Assembly (NCBI RefSeq): GCF_033439725.1
Contig: NW_026944384.1
Location: 4,464,001 to 4,528,000, forward strand
DNA: 64,000 nucleotides
Source: Neurospora tetraspora
Lineage: Eukaryota; Ascomycota; Sordariomycetes; Sordariales; Sordariaceae
Direction: 5' to 3'
Shown: one piece after another, positions 1 through 12,096 of the stretch
Numbering within the stretch: the first letter of the stretch is position 1
How the letters are laid out: every line of letters begins with the position of its first letter
Made by a program: the position numbers and the translations under genes
Notes under the pieces: generated by a model
What the model saw: only the letters and a program-made list of their open reading frames with translations
Database searches by the model: none
Told to the model about the DNA's origin: nothing

Positions 1-3000
1 AATTTAGGGTTTATATTTCCATCTATCTATTTAATGATCTTTTTTCGTAGCCGTACTCTTCGGTAATCAATAGCGCGTCGAATATCGGCTAATATGGGGG
101 TTAGTAATAACTTAGCCTCTTAACTTAGTATTAAGGGCTCTATAGTAATTTCGAAACCCAGTCCGTCGACTAGCGGTTATAATAATATAAACTCTAATAT
201 TAATAATAACCTAACTTCGTAATCCGGTACTAAAAACTCTATCTTAACTTCAAAACCCAATCTATCGACCCTATTATATTTTAATACCCTTAATACTCTT
301 ACTTAAAATTCTAAAATATTTATAAAAAAGTATTTATTCTTCTTATATTTTTTCCCAAAAACTACTTCGCTCTTTTCCTAATCGATAACTAAATTATATT
401 ATTATAGCTAAAGAATACCCAAAATAATAAAGTTCTCCAGCGATAATATAAATAGTAATATATTGATTTCTTCACTATAAATTCCAATCCGTATTATTAC
501 TCTCGTAAACTCTTTAATATAAATATTAATTTTTCCATCTACTAATCGCAATAACCTTTAGTCTCAAAGACTCTATACTGGTAGATTATTCTCTTTAATA
601 AAATTTAAATCGATAAATACTTTTCCAATATAACTACTATCGATTAACGTAAAATAATTCACTTTACGCTTCCTATAATAAAGAGAAAGTCTTTTCGCAC
701 CGCCATAATTGTCTTCAGACACCGCTATCCAAAATTGAACTAAGTATAACTTAGCCAAACTTAGGTCTACGAATATAATAGTAGGATCAGAAAATCTATT
801 AATTTTTCTTTAATATTCCTAAGGCAACACCCCTGTCATACCCCTTTATACTCCCACGGTAGGAGCAAAAGTTTAATATTAAAAGTTAATTAAACGTATC
901 TTTAATCTTCTTTACATCACTAATGCTACAGAGGGTGTATAATTACAATATGAGTAGCGTTTAGTAGAGTAAAAAGAGACAAAAATTCCGAGCCCCTTTA
1001 TGAATTATAAGGTCTTAGTTTGGTAGAGTTACTTTGGAACGCATTTTTAATAGCGGTGTCTGAAGACAATCATGGCGGTGCGAAAAGACTTTCTCATAAT
1101 AAAAGTAAGAAGATAAAAATATAAATTTCTCTAATCTAGCACTAATTAAAATAATTAACAAAGGTTCTATATAATATAAAAATACTATTAAATAGTCTAA
1201 TTACCTTATTAATTCTATATACCCTACTAACTATCCCTCTACCAATTTATCTTCTAATTCTAATTTCTTCTCCTTTCCCTTATCGGAATATTGCTCCCAT
1301 TAACGACTTATAACGGAGGCGTGGCATTTTCTTAACCGCCGTTAGCATTAACCTAATTACCGTCAATTTAAGCGTATTCGCCGCCGAAATACTAAAATCA
1401 AAGATAATAAAGTTTTTAAGAGAATAAAATTCCCCTTCATTACCTATATTAAAAGTACTTTATTTAATAAGAAATATTAAATTGTAAATACCAATTTCTC
1501 GTCTTCTTTATTATTTAGAGGCGATAGTAATATTATATATAGAAGTAATAAAGCGGTCTTATATTTAATTCTTAAGTTTCTCGACCTTTTTACGAATTTC
1601 TAAATACTTTTCATAATTTTCGTTAGTAAATTTCAAAATTAAAAGAATAAGCTTCTATTTAAAATCGTCCTTAATTTTAAATATTAAATACTAGTAGCAT
1701 ATTATTAAGTAAAGTCTTCGCTCGTAAACTTTATACTATAATAAAAAACTTACTCTCTTTTTCGGCTATAAAAATTTTTTAACGTTTTTATCCGCCCTAC
1801 GTTTCTTCCTTACATTTATTTTCTACTTTTTTTTACAATTAAAATTAGGAGCGTTCTCTTTATATAATGCGAATTCTTATAAACTAAAGTAACTAGCAAC
1901 TTAAACGCCGTATATAATAGCCTTCTTATTAAATTTAATTATAACGATAATATATTTTTAAATACTAACCCTTCTAAAATTAACGGATATATCCTTATAA
2001 TTTAAAGACTTATTTTCAAATTCGGCATCGAACTTCTATAAATTTATTACCTAAATAAATTTATATAGCCGGATTATATTGACGAAATCAGTAAATTACA
2101 AAATAGAGGTAAAATAATTACTAATTTTAAAACGTTTTTTAACGATTGTAAAAATTTCTTATTCGGATAACTATTATTCGAAATCTTTAGAGACTTTTTT
2201 CTAAATCTCTTTAATAAAAATTTAATAATTATAATAAATTTTAATAATTTGATCAATAGAACAGTAATTAATTTAACCCTTAATTTCTTCAAACTAATTT
2301 TTAATAGACTAATCCTATTCGAACAAAGACTTAATATAATAAGCGGCGACGTAAATACTTATTTAATTACAAATTCGGATATTAGCGTCGTCGAACTCTT
2401 TTTAATATTTATAGCGAATATTATACGTATTATTAATTTAATTGTACGCTACCTTCCCGGCGGTCGTTAAATCGATGGTAGAATTAATAATTATATCCTT
2501 TAACATATCCTATGTAATATAATATTTATCCTCCTCTTCCTTTTTATCTTTTTCTTCTTTTACTTTTTTATCGTTGACGCTTTCAACAGCTTCTTATTAA
2601 AATTAAATAATAGCAGTAATTTTAATAATAGTACCGGTATTCGTATTATTAATATCAATAGTAATAATAATAATAATTATTATAATAATAATTACAACTT
2701 TTTTGATTCGGATTCTACAATTAAATTTAACGAACTCTTTCTTTACTACTAAAAGGCGGTCCTTAATCTACTTCGTAAAGAAAAAATCTTCCGACTTAGG
2801 GGGTAGAACTTAATAAATTATAAATCCTCCTTTAAGTAGCTAATTACTAAATTCTTAGTTACTACTAACGAGTCTCTTAAAAACTTTATATTAATTAAGC
2901 TAATCGTTAGGCGATTTGAAGATAATCATAATAATCTTATTAATAAATTCCTTTAATAAAGATATAATTATTTAAAAGTAGGTTAGCGATTAAACTTTTC

Positions 3001-3110
3001 GTAGGGATATTACTTATTATCGTAGCGCAATTGAATATAAATACGTAAATTAGATTATTAATTATTAAATTAAATAGTATAAAATTAATTAATTAAAGAA
3101 TATATATAAC
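1..3110. other. AT-rich, RIP-like decayed block
   Basis: This stretch is very rich in A and T, with long runs of taa/tta words, while DNA from about 3115 onward has the GC-balanced composition of the rest of the window. No reading frame longer than about 70 codons survives and none resembles a protein I know. Such islands in Sordariales are usually old repeated DNA mutated by RIP. I cannot assign the original element family. A taa-type simple repeat lies near 2650-2690. The change of composition at about 3110 is sharp and probably marks the edge of the old insertion. Confidence 0.75.
683..1095. mobile_element. 413-bp miniature inverted-repeat element with 8-bp flanking duplication
   Basis: The two ends are inverted copies of each other. 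The left arm begins GAGAAAGTCTTTTCGCACCG at 683, and the same sequence on the other strand ends at 1095. The match runs about 45 bp with one difference. The 8-bp word ATAATAAA stands directly outside both ends (675-682 and 1096-1103), as expected for a target duplication. An 8-bp duplication is typical of hAT transposons, but the end sequence is not a classic hAT end, so the superfamily is open. The interior is AT-rich with no coding capacity. The arms keep more G and C than their surroundings. Confidence 0.65.
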
Positions 3111-3900
3111 TAACTCGAGCGAGCGCTCTAGAAGGTATAGGGAGTGCTAGGGTAATCCAGATATGCCCAGAAATTAGGCTTAATCAGGTGGCTGGGAGTC
3201 TAACCCTCAACGAATTAGCCAGAATCCCCACCCTTGAATCTGACAACTATCCGGGTCTTTGTGCCGTGGTATGTAACATCCTTCTCCATGTGGAAGCTTC
3301 GGCGAATAATCAGAAGCAAGTCTCGAACGGGTACGATGGGGTTCGGATGTCACGTCAAATGCAACTTTGCCCGTGATACCTTTTCGGTCTACTAGTGATG
3401 TATTTGGGAATTGGGAAAGGGGTGATGTCTCCTAGATAGCTGCAGAATCAATCTTGCCTGTCAACATCGTGGATGTGCTTGGTACTCAGGCATCATATGA
3501 AGCATCCCGCTCTATGGGTAAAGAGCCGCAATAAACAAACAGCGGCAAAGGGAACTGCCGATACGCTTGTCGCAAAGTGATCTCCATGACTTTGAAACCA
3601 CATGATAACGATAATCCCTTACTTGCTCGCTATCTCTGCTCTAGGCTCGCTGCTACACTCGCGACTGCTGTTGAATACTATCGTCTGCCTAATACCCTAT
3701 CTGACCTCCGTTGATCCCCTCCCTATCATGAAACCTGGCAAATTTGAAGCACTTCCAGAAACTCCAACCTTAGGCGTCCTGCCAACATATCCAAATGGAA
3801 GAAATAGTTTTCCCGGCCTGTACCCAGTCATAACCAAAAAATATCGTGAGAACCCGCGCCCATCAAATCCAAGAAATATCCCTATAGTCCTCCAATATCG
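3111..3900. other. Intergenic, downstream of acu-15
   Basis: GC-balanced sequence between the AT-rich block and the end of the regulator gene. It holds a 100-codon open frame at 3602-3904 (+) that overlaps the 3' end of acu-15. It has no recognisable domain or splice context and I read it as chance. The 3' untranslated region of acu-15 presumably lies here. I see no other feature. Confidence 0.5.
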
Positions 3901-4354
3901 TTAAAGTCCATACCCATGTAGTCCATCCAAAAGAAAATTGTTTGTGCCCGCTGAGGTCACGGGCAATAGCGTGTTGCGGTAATCCACATTCCCGTTATTC
4001 AAACCCATGTCGCCGGACGGAAGATCATCGCAAGAGGAAATACTTTCCTCACTCAAACTGAGAACACTTTGTGCTGTTGGAGCGCCTGGTACAAAGTCAC
4101 CTAGATTAAACGATGACATATCCCATGGATCTTGCCCCCATGCCGTGGCCGACGAAGGTGTAGCAGACGAAGGCGTCTCCAAGGGTGCCAAAGCTGGGCC
4201 CCCGTAAATCGCAGTATACAGACTGACCGGGCCACCATCCAACGATCTTACCAGCGCCTCCCACTCAGCTGTCGACATGCCGGTTGATGTCTTCTGCGGG
4301 AACATTTGGCCTTGCTGAGAGTGAGAGGATGCTGTGGAAGAGCGTTGTTGTTGT

Positions 4355-4386
<32 letters not shown>

Positions 4387-6781
4387 TTGTTGCTGAGGTT
4401 GACTGCGCATCTGTACCGGGGAAACGGGTGACTGAGGTGAACTTAATGAAAGATAATCCAAGTTTTGCTTCGACTGTGTGCCAGTCGATGTACGTCCCAT
4501 AAGCGCGGCTTGGGCGACTTGAGCCTGACTCATAGAGTGACGATGGTGAGGTCGCATTTGTTGTGCATCTTGACGTAAGCTATCGAAGGACGTTTGAGAA
4601 CGGGCGCGGTAAAGCTCGTTCCTGTGCTGCTGTTGAAGTTGCTGATGCTGATGTTGTTGGTGCTGAGGAGTCATAACCATCCCAAGTAGCTTGTCCCGCT
4701 GCATAATGAGATCTGTTTCGCTCAAGCTAGCGCTAGAGTGACGACCAAGGGTTGGTTGAGCACCGCGATCGACAGCCGAAGGTGAAGGAGATCCTTGCTG
4801 CGCCGGTGGTGTGGGCATACACGCCTCCGGAGACTGTCTCGGGGGCGTCGGCAAGGACTGGGGAAGCGATTCCTCGACGGTAACCAGCATTCCAGCGATC
4901 CTCTTGAAATCGTAGGATCCTGGAGCGTTCACCTTGGTAACAATCTTGATAACGCCGTTGACCAGTTTCTCGTTATCCTTCAACACTTTGCTGTCGTGCT
5001 TGAGTCCCAATGTCTGGTACAGCAACGCCATGCCGCAGACGATCAAGATGTCTGCCTTGTTCAGGCAGAAGGAGAAGGACATGGACCTCTCTTCCAGCAG
5101 TTGAACAATTTGCACAATGCTCTTACTGGACTCGGCAACAGACATGAGTGCAGGAGCAGCCTTTGGGCCCAGGCTAGATGCAATAGCCGGCCGATAGATA
5201 AGGATTCGAGTATAATAGTAGGCGAGGGCAAGGAGAGGAGACCTGCTGCCTGTCACATCGGTCGATGGCTTGTCCTGCTTGAAGTTGAGCTTCAAGTGCT
5301 GTGGTAGGTTCTCAAACCACTCGGTGAGTTCTCCCTCGAGCGATGACATCTGCTGTAGCGAAAGCTCGTACGAAGTGGCAGCCGGGTAGATCTTCTCAAG
5401 GACCTTGCCCAGGATCCGGGATCCTCGAAACAAGGCAAGTGCGCTGGAGATCCTGGTGGGTTCGCCGGGAAGGCTTGGTTGGAATCCCTTTTCTGTAACA
5501 TATTCATCGTCGGTGTCTGATGGGAACTCGGCGTGGACGTCTTCATCCTTGAGAAGCTTTGGGAGACCAAGGATGGCGGCAGAAAAGCTAGGTCTGTTAG
5601 CAATTGTCAATGCCTCGTGTGAACGAGTGCGCTTACCAGTCAAGTGTGTACAGAGTCCAGAACACCTTCTTTCGTGTCTCGATGGTCAGAGCACCGAATG
5701 AGAAGCGCTTCTGGCTCTGATGTAAACCTAGGCGATGAGAAAGTCCCACAGCAATGCCCTTGTAGTATTGCAGCCGCTTATAGTCGGCTCGGACGGTGCA
5801 GTACATCAAAGCAAGGATGAGGCATTGGAGGGTAAGCATGGTGTTGTCCATCAAGATAGCCTCCAAAGACTTGTGCCATTGTGTCTCGCAAGCGGCCAGC
5901 TGCTGAAAGTCAGGCTGCTCACTGGACAGGCCGGCAATGCTAAAGACCAAGTAAAGCTGTGTGAGCTTGTGGTTGTTCTTGATCTTTTCAGGATCCGCGA
6001 CAAATTCCTCGTAGACACGAAGGAAAGCTGGCTTGTGGAGAACCGGAAACAATGGCGCCCATTCTTGAAAGTAAACATTCACGCAGCGATCAGAAAACAG
6101 CCTAGGCGGTATCCTCATACTCTGAGGGGACACCTTTGTCGAAAGAGGATAACATCCCTGAATGTGCAAGAAGGCTTCTGGATTGAAGTCGGTGCATGAC
6201 TTGCCGTTCTCTTGGATTTTGCGCTTGAATGTTTCTGGGTATGGGGTCAGTTGTCAAGAACGCGGATCTCTCGGGGACTGCTGTGGAAAAGACAAACCAA
6301 TAAAAGAACGGCCACTGGAGGCGCCCATGAAGTAGGAGTCCGAATTCTCGACACCGAGCAACAAGGGCGATGCTTGGACGCGGAAAGTATCCTCTTTTGC
6401 CGGTGTGCCGGAATCCTTCTTTATCTCTGCTGCCGGAGTGCTTCGAGGTGATTCGGCAGACCGGCCGCGATTGCTGTGCATCTTGGAGAGCATATCGAGC
6501 TTCTCGTCCTTCTCATCCAGCAAATCCTTGAGTTCCCGGACTTCCGCCTCCAACGCACGTACTCGCTCCTCGAGCGATTCTGTGTAGCCCCTGGGGAAAG
6601 CGCGCCTGCTGAGCTTATCGCTCGTCTTGCACTCGAACCCAACATTGGCGCATTGTGAACAACACGGCCTGATCCCGTCGCAGCGGATCTTTTTGCTGCG
6701 GCAGCGGTCACAAGCCTGAGCGATGCGACTTTGTGAGCTGTTGCCCACCTTGATAACTTTCATGGGTAGAATGCCGGGCAT
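3901..6781 (-). CDS. acu-15: FacB/ACU-15 type Zn2Cys6 transcription activator of acetate utilisation
   Basis: Three exons: 6781-6298, 6234-5637 and 5587-3901, giving 922 residues. Introns are 6235-6297 (63 nt) and 5588-5636 (49 nt). In the second intron an AG at 5594-5595 would create a stop, and the next AG, at 5588-5589, restores the family sequence LYTLDCFSAA. Residues 24-51 form the binuclear zinc cluster, with cysteines 24, 27, 34, 41, 44 and 51, followed by a heptad-rich coiled coil at about 68-100. The middle is the fungal-specific regulatory domain, with [15 protein letters not shown] and the conserved [12 protein letters not shown] stretch. The C-terminus is long, glutamine- and serine-rich, with a run of 17 Q. 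FacB family proteins are nuclear activators of acetyl-CoA synthetase, glyoxylate-cycle and gluconeogenic genes during growth on acetate. Identity is confident because the zinc cluster and linker match the family almost residue for residue. Confidence 0.93.
4345..4395 (-). repeat. Polyglutamine tract in acu-15
   Basis: Seventeen consecutive CAA/CAG codons in the C-terminal activation region of the regulator. An uninterrupted block of six CAG codons sits inside it. Nearby stretches at about 4625-4670 also code for QH-rich repeats. The tract length probably varies between strains. Confidence 0.9.
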
Positions 6782-9700
6782 TTTGGGCGTCTTTCACGCG
6801 GCCGGGAGAATCCCGTGCCTGTCGATATTCGATAATGTCGGTAAACAAAGTTGTGGTTGAAAGTGGGCGAGTGCTTGTGTCGAAGGACGTAACCCAAGGT
6901 TGTCGATACAGCACCAAATCGTAAAATCAAATCCGTCTTAGATCGTCACAAGACCCAATGCCGAAAGTTGATCTGGTCGTAGAGAGTAGTGGAAAAGAAG
7001 AGGCAGTTGACGTTTCTGGTATTGACACTTTCTCACTGGTGTCTGTTGTTCACGTTGATTTGGTCGTAATTCACAATCGAAGTCGAAATTGAGGCGGTAG
7101 ATGATTGCTGGTGTGGTGATGAATGTGGTAATAGTGGTGTAAGTCAAGAAGCTAAGAGTGAAGAAACTTGAGACAGAAGCGAGCCAAGATCTTCAAATCC
7201 TTCAAAAGTCGAGTCGGTCCAGTGAAAGGGGGGATTTGGAGAGCACGACAGGCGGGGCGGCGTGATTTAAGGATGAATTCCGTGGGAAGGAGCATACGGG
7301 GGTACATTGGTGTGTTGCTGTGAGCCAAGAGGGACCAGGGGACAGGACTGGCTAGCGGGCCAGCGAGCAGCGTAGCACTGCGTGGCAGCGAGGCAGCGAG
7401 GGCGCGAGGGTTGATGCCCGCTGAGGGAAAAGCGGGCGGGAAGGAGTCCCTGGTCATCCGTACTTGCGTACCTGGTACCGCTACCTCTGGTGATCGGTGA
7501 GGAAAGAGTCATCTCAACACTTTAGTTGCGACGTACCCGATACTTAGCATCCCACTGCAAGATCTCTCAACTCTGCACAGCAACACGAAGATCCTCTAAA
7601 GTTGGAACCTCGAGGGCAACACCAAGGACGTACGTGAACATCAGGGCACTATCGTCAGTGACAGCATCTTGACGCTTGGGCTGCTGCCTCAACGCCGTAT
7701 TCCTGCTAAGCCTCCGAAGATCACAGAGACTATCCCAGTGTGAGGTGGACAAGGCAACGGACGGTGTGCAAGTGAGAAAGACTAGCGACTCCATTTGATT
7801 GCCATCCCCTGGCCAAAGAAGAATCTGGGGTGAGCAGGGATTTACTCGTCAAATCCAACAGATTCGCCAATCATCTTGGCCTTTGTGAGCGAGAATCCAC
7901 GGCATCCACTATCCCCATCTCCCGGCCCAGCCGACGAATCGCAGCGCTCTCGTAGCGGTCGCGAGAGACCCCCGGCCCCTTTCTCTAGCACACCTCCCAC
8001 CAGGCTCACAAAGAGGGTTGTGGTCGAATTTCAAGCGAAATCCGGGGCTTCTCGGCGCCTCCTGGCGTGAATGGGACCACAGGGCAACCACCAAGGGACG
8101 CCATCCTTCTTCCGTGTTTGTTGGGACGGCGACGTGCGAGGGCTGGCAAGAGTTTTTGATGGCATCATGGCTGGCCTAGACCCCCGTTGTCTCAGCTGCA
8201 TGGATCGTCAGGTCATGGCAGGTGTTGGAAGTAGCCAACTGGCCAATGGTGAGAACACTGGCCTGCTTACGACCTAGAGACTAGCGAGGCCAGGTTCAAG
8301 ATCCTCCCGATCGGGCTGGGCACCAAGCTGTTTTGCTTACCGAGACCCTGAGCAAAATTTAAAGCTGCACCGTGATACGGCCTCTGTTGCGATACCACGG
8401 GACGATACCCTTCATGGTTAGGACACTCGGGAACCGGACGGGACCTCGCCAAATAGCCTCCTCCTTGAGTTGAGGTTACGGTCGAGAACCCGTTGTGTGC
8501 ATGGGCAGATATCTCTCTTCGAGGTCAAGCGAGACTTTGTCCATGGTCCGCGTGACGCTGGATGGGGGCATTGAAACATTAAAGAGACAGGGAAGTCCTC
8601 AAACCATGGTGGTTATGTCTTGGGATCAGCAGTGCTCTTCACCTTGGATAGTTGAGGACGTTGTGGTTTGGCAAAGATATTCCGTTGTGCATATAACACA
8701 GTACGTTGTCTTGGGTGTCAATATGTGCGGCGGAAGAGGCGCGTATTGAGCATCAAGAGGACGGAGCGTTTCGGATCAGCTCCGGAACGTTGAGCGGTTC
8801 CCACACCGTAACCCAACCCAGGACTTTATAATTCGGGGCTCACTAGCAGCCAGACGAAACACAAAGCCTCTCTGCTTCAGAATACTTCCACATCAGAAAG
8901 CCAAATGTACGGTGTACAGACGGAAACGACGAAGAGAGACACCTTTCCGCATTCTGGAGACGTAAACAACCTACCTACTCCACTAAAAGGGGTCGCTGAC
9001 GACGACGTGGACGCTTTGCGATAAAGACAAGACTGCCCAGGGCTGGCCCACCGGTGGATCGTCGAGTGTGTTGGGTCAACAGGGTCGTTAGTTGAGACAC
9101 ACACAACGGAATCCAAAGAAATTCGGTGAGCAATAACTATGGTTAAAAAGATGGAGAAAACTGTCCGATCATCAAACAGCCACCGGTCTGCGAAGTGGTG
9201 TTCACTTCGCTCTTATGATAAAACGCGAGCGATGATGCATTAGGTTAGGGGATATGTACTGTGTACTATGCACGGCTGCCGCAGTCGCACACGAACCTCC
9301 AAAAGATAAAAACAGTTGGATGGGGCCGGCCGCCTCCACACAGTAAAAAGAGACACAACCCCATGAAACGGCCCGCATAACCAAATGATTCCATTCCATG
9401 ATTGGCTGAAATCTGCACAGCAGGGATCATTTTGTTCCACAACCCTTCTGGAGTTAATCTTCCCCGCATTTTGGTTGAGCAATGCCAAGAACTCCAAGCG
9501 ATGGATTCCTCTGCTTTTCGCTCTCGATCGGGCATTATCACCACTTTGATGAGTCGGACTCGGGCAAATCCAAGCAAAGAATGGATTTCCAAGAACTGAC
9601 TGCGGCAGTCCGTCGCTTCGTGGTCTTAATACTCGACAAACAGGTCTCGGATTATCGGATATACCTACCCTACATCGCCCATCCACCGTCCGCAAGATGA

Positions 9701-10453
9701 TGGAAACTCCGACCAGAGATCTCACAGCATCACGAGCATCACCACCCAGTCAGCGCAGTCACATCACTGGCCAGAGCCCCGGTAACATGTCAAGCCAATC
9801 TCCCACTTATCGCCGAAATGCGGGGTGATATAGGATTGTGTAATGGTTCCAAGCCTTCTGGGCGGAACCGTTTGGCTGACCGGACATGGAAAAAGCTGGT
9901 TCAACAAGAAACTCGTGGTCATCCTGCGCCAGGAGCATACATCTGGACAGTGTAGGGTTGGGGACAACCATGTCTAAATCGCCCCATGTTCGTTTTCGCA
10001 ATATCTAATGGCTTCCCAGAGCATAAGATCGGCCTCAACTCCGCAACTCTCCCCAACTTTTGGCCTTGTCGCCGCAGTAGTCTCGTTAATTAATGCCCCC
10101 TTTCCTTCTTCTTTCACGGCGGTGCTATACGACATCGTCGACGTCTGTGAGCTTGTAAGATTTGATATAGACACAATTTCCCTATCCACGCACACAAACC
10201 GATCGTATCCAAGCAAAGTCTCACGAAGAAACTTCCACGAAGAAACTTCCACGAAGAAACTTCCACGAAGAAACTTCCACGAAGAAACTTCCACGAAGAA
10301 ACTTCCACGAAGAAACTTCCACGAAGAAACTTCCACGAAGAAACTTCCACGAAGAAACTTCCACGAAGAAACTTCCACGAAGAAACTTCCAGACACTTGG
10401 ATCAGAGAGCATCACGATGCCTTGCAGCCTCCATTTCAAAAATGGGTGGTTCA
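6782..10453. other. Long intergenic stretch upstream of acu-15
   Basis: About 3.7 kb without a gene I can support. The part next to 6781 should hold the promoter and leader of acu-15, which is plausible for a regulated transcription factor gene. Open frames of 60-160 codons occur on both strands (for example 9240-9725, - strand), but none shows a domain, consistent codon use or a convincing splice context. The 14-bp minisatellite at 10222-10389 is the only structured element. The end of the SET gene lies at 10454. Confidence 0.5.
10222..10389. repeat. Minisatellite, 12 perfect copies of a 14-bp unit
   Basis: The unit CACGAAGAAACTTC is repeated 12 times without a single mismatch (168 bp). Each unit contains GAAG-AAA-CTTC, a short inverted repeat. 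Because 14 is not a multiple of 3, all three frames run through the array and give a 14-residue peptide period, and both strands stay open. This explains several spurious long frames here. The array starts 65 bp beyond the stop codon of the SET gene, so it may lie in that gene's 3' untranslated region. Confidence 0.97.
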
Positions 10454-12096
10454 TCAACTGAAATCCTCAGGCTCATTGGACGCCTCCTCGCCAACTAGGT
10501 CGGATTCGGCAGTTTCCATCGATCCGAGATATGCCACCACGTTTTCATCAGCCAGTAGCATACGCCTCTGAATGTCATCTTGTCAGTTACTTTGCATGCC
10601 ATCGCGTGAGGGGGAGACCCTGGGAGTTTGCGGGGGTGGATTCTCACCTCTTTCTCCAAGTCTTCTATGACAACTTCTAAAAGACCGGTTTCGATGCTCC
10701 TGAGAAGAGAAGCAGCCTGGCGACATTCGTCCCTCAACAAGTCAACGTCGCCGATGGGGAGCGCAGAGAGATCCGCAAAAGACTGCGCTCTCTCAAGCTG
10801 TTGCTGCAACCGCTCCTGGACCACAGTGACAACGCGCAACTTGATAAGCGTAGGCACCTCATGGCTCTGGATAAGGCTTTCAAAGTCTCCTATCCGGTCT
10901 GTAACATCCTCCTCTCGCCAGAAAACACGGAGCTGTCGGCCACCCTCACTGTCCTGCAGCACCCGGAAATCCAGGCCGTCCTCCTCGTTCACGCACATGA
11001 GGTAGGCGAACGGACTGTTCCATGACACGGCAGAGCTACCCTTGTCGTGAGCCACGTGGACTTTAGGCATGTCCTTAAACGCGAAGAGCTTGGCCTTTGC
11101 CAACGGGTCATCCTCAAACGGCTCCAGGGGGAGCACGAGGCTCTCGACAGTCGATTCCGGATCTATGAACCCGTAGCTGAACAGCATCTCTGCGGCTGGC
11201 TTGGCGTCGCCATAGCTGATAGTCACCTCCTCACCAGATGAAATCTTGCTGTCTGGCCTGGGCAATAGTATTACCTCATCCTTGGTGTTTTCATCATAGT
11301 AAGCCGACGCACTGGTCGAGTGGTTGATCATGTCTATGCATGGCACCATAGACTCCCCCGACTTCGGCAACTCGAGGACTCGAGACCGGTAAAGCGCGTC
11401 CAGGAGGATCCAACTGCGTAGAGATGCCGAAGAATTGCCGTCTTCGTATGGCCACAGTACGTCGTTCCAGCTCGGAAGGCTCGATGCGGCCTCCCGGACC
11501 GCATCAAACTCGGCAGTGAGGGCCGTCATCTTTGCATTCACAGCCGACTCGAGAGATGTGCCTCGGAGGAGTAGTCGCTCATCTTCCGTCCACAGTGTGG
11601 GCACGAGGACCGTTTTGGGTAGGAACTTGATGTACTCTGTCCATGGGTTCGAGACGCCTACTGGAGCTTGGTGTGCCTTAGAAGCCAGAACCAACTGGAC
11701 GAGGAGAAACAATAAGATATCCCTTCTGGCTGACTGTTGTGTGGAAAGATAACGTCAGCTGGTCTCCGGGACAATATCAATGGGGAAGGTCGGGAGTTCC
11801 CGGATAGAGAGGGGGATGGGGGTTGATTTGTAGCAGTTCGCTCATACATGATGTCCAACAGCATCCAGAAGTTGCTTGAAGTTCTTGTCTTCTTTGGCAT
11901 ATTCATCGACGGCTTGTACGTTTAGGACGAGGCTGTTCGGCACCGCCATAAGAGGCACATCGGGTTTGAGATCTCCATCGCTTACTACACCAAAGCCTTT
12001 CCCTTCGATATTGGCGACTTTGACATGTGGGAATGTGATGCCGTTGAGCAGAGCCCAAGCGGGCAGCGCCTCAATTGGGAGCCCAGGTTGTGCCAT
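10454..12096 (-). CDS. SET-domain protein lysine methyltransferase (RLSMT/SETD3-SETD6/RKM type)
   Basis: Three exons: 12096-11848, 11733-10648 and 10567-10454, 482 residues. Introns are 11734-11847 (114 nt, GTATGA donor) and 10568-10647 (80 nt, GTGAGA donor). The last exon gives RRMLLADENVVAYLGS and ends at a TGA. The start at 12096 is the first ATG in frame. The next candidate upstream is only a TTG. The split SET domain shows GKGFGVV near residue 32, then a long inserted region, then CIDMINHS near 213-221 (the conserved N-H pair that binds S-adenosylmethionine) and the GEEVTISYG motif. The C-terminal part is the substrate-binding domain of the Rubisco methyltransferase family. Fungal members methylate ribosomal proteins or elongation factors, but the substrate of this one cannot be read from sequence. 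It diverges from the GTPase gene at 12876. Confidence 0.85.

Noticed and set aside
5588-5636. Shorter 43-nt version of the second acu-15 intron
   Set aside because: Using the AG at 5594-5595 creates a TGA across the junction, while the AG at 5588-5589 restores the conserved residues.
10008-10571. 187-codon plus-strand protein with an HEETSTKKLPRRNF repeat
   Set aside because: Produced by the 14-bp minisatellite, which is open in every frame, and it runs into the SET gene on the other strand.
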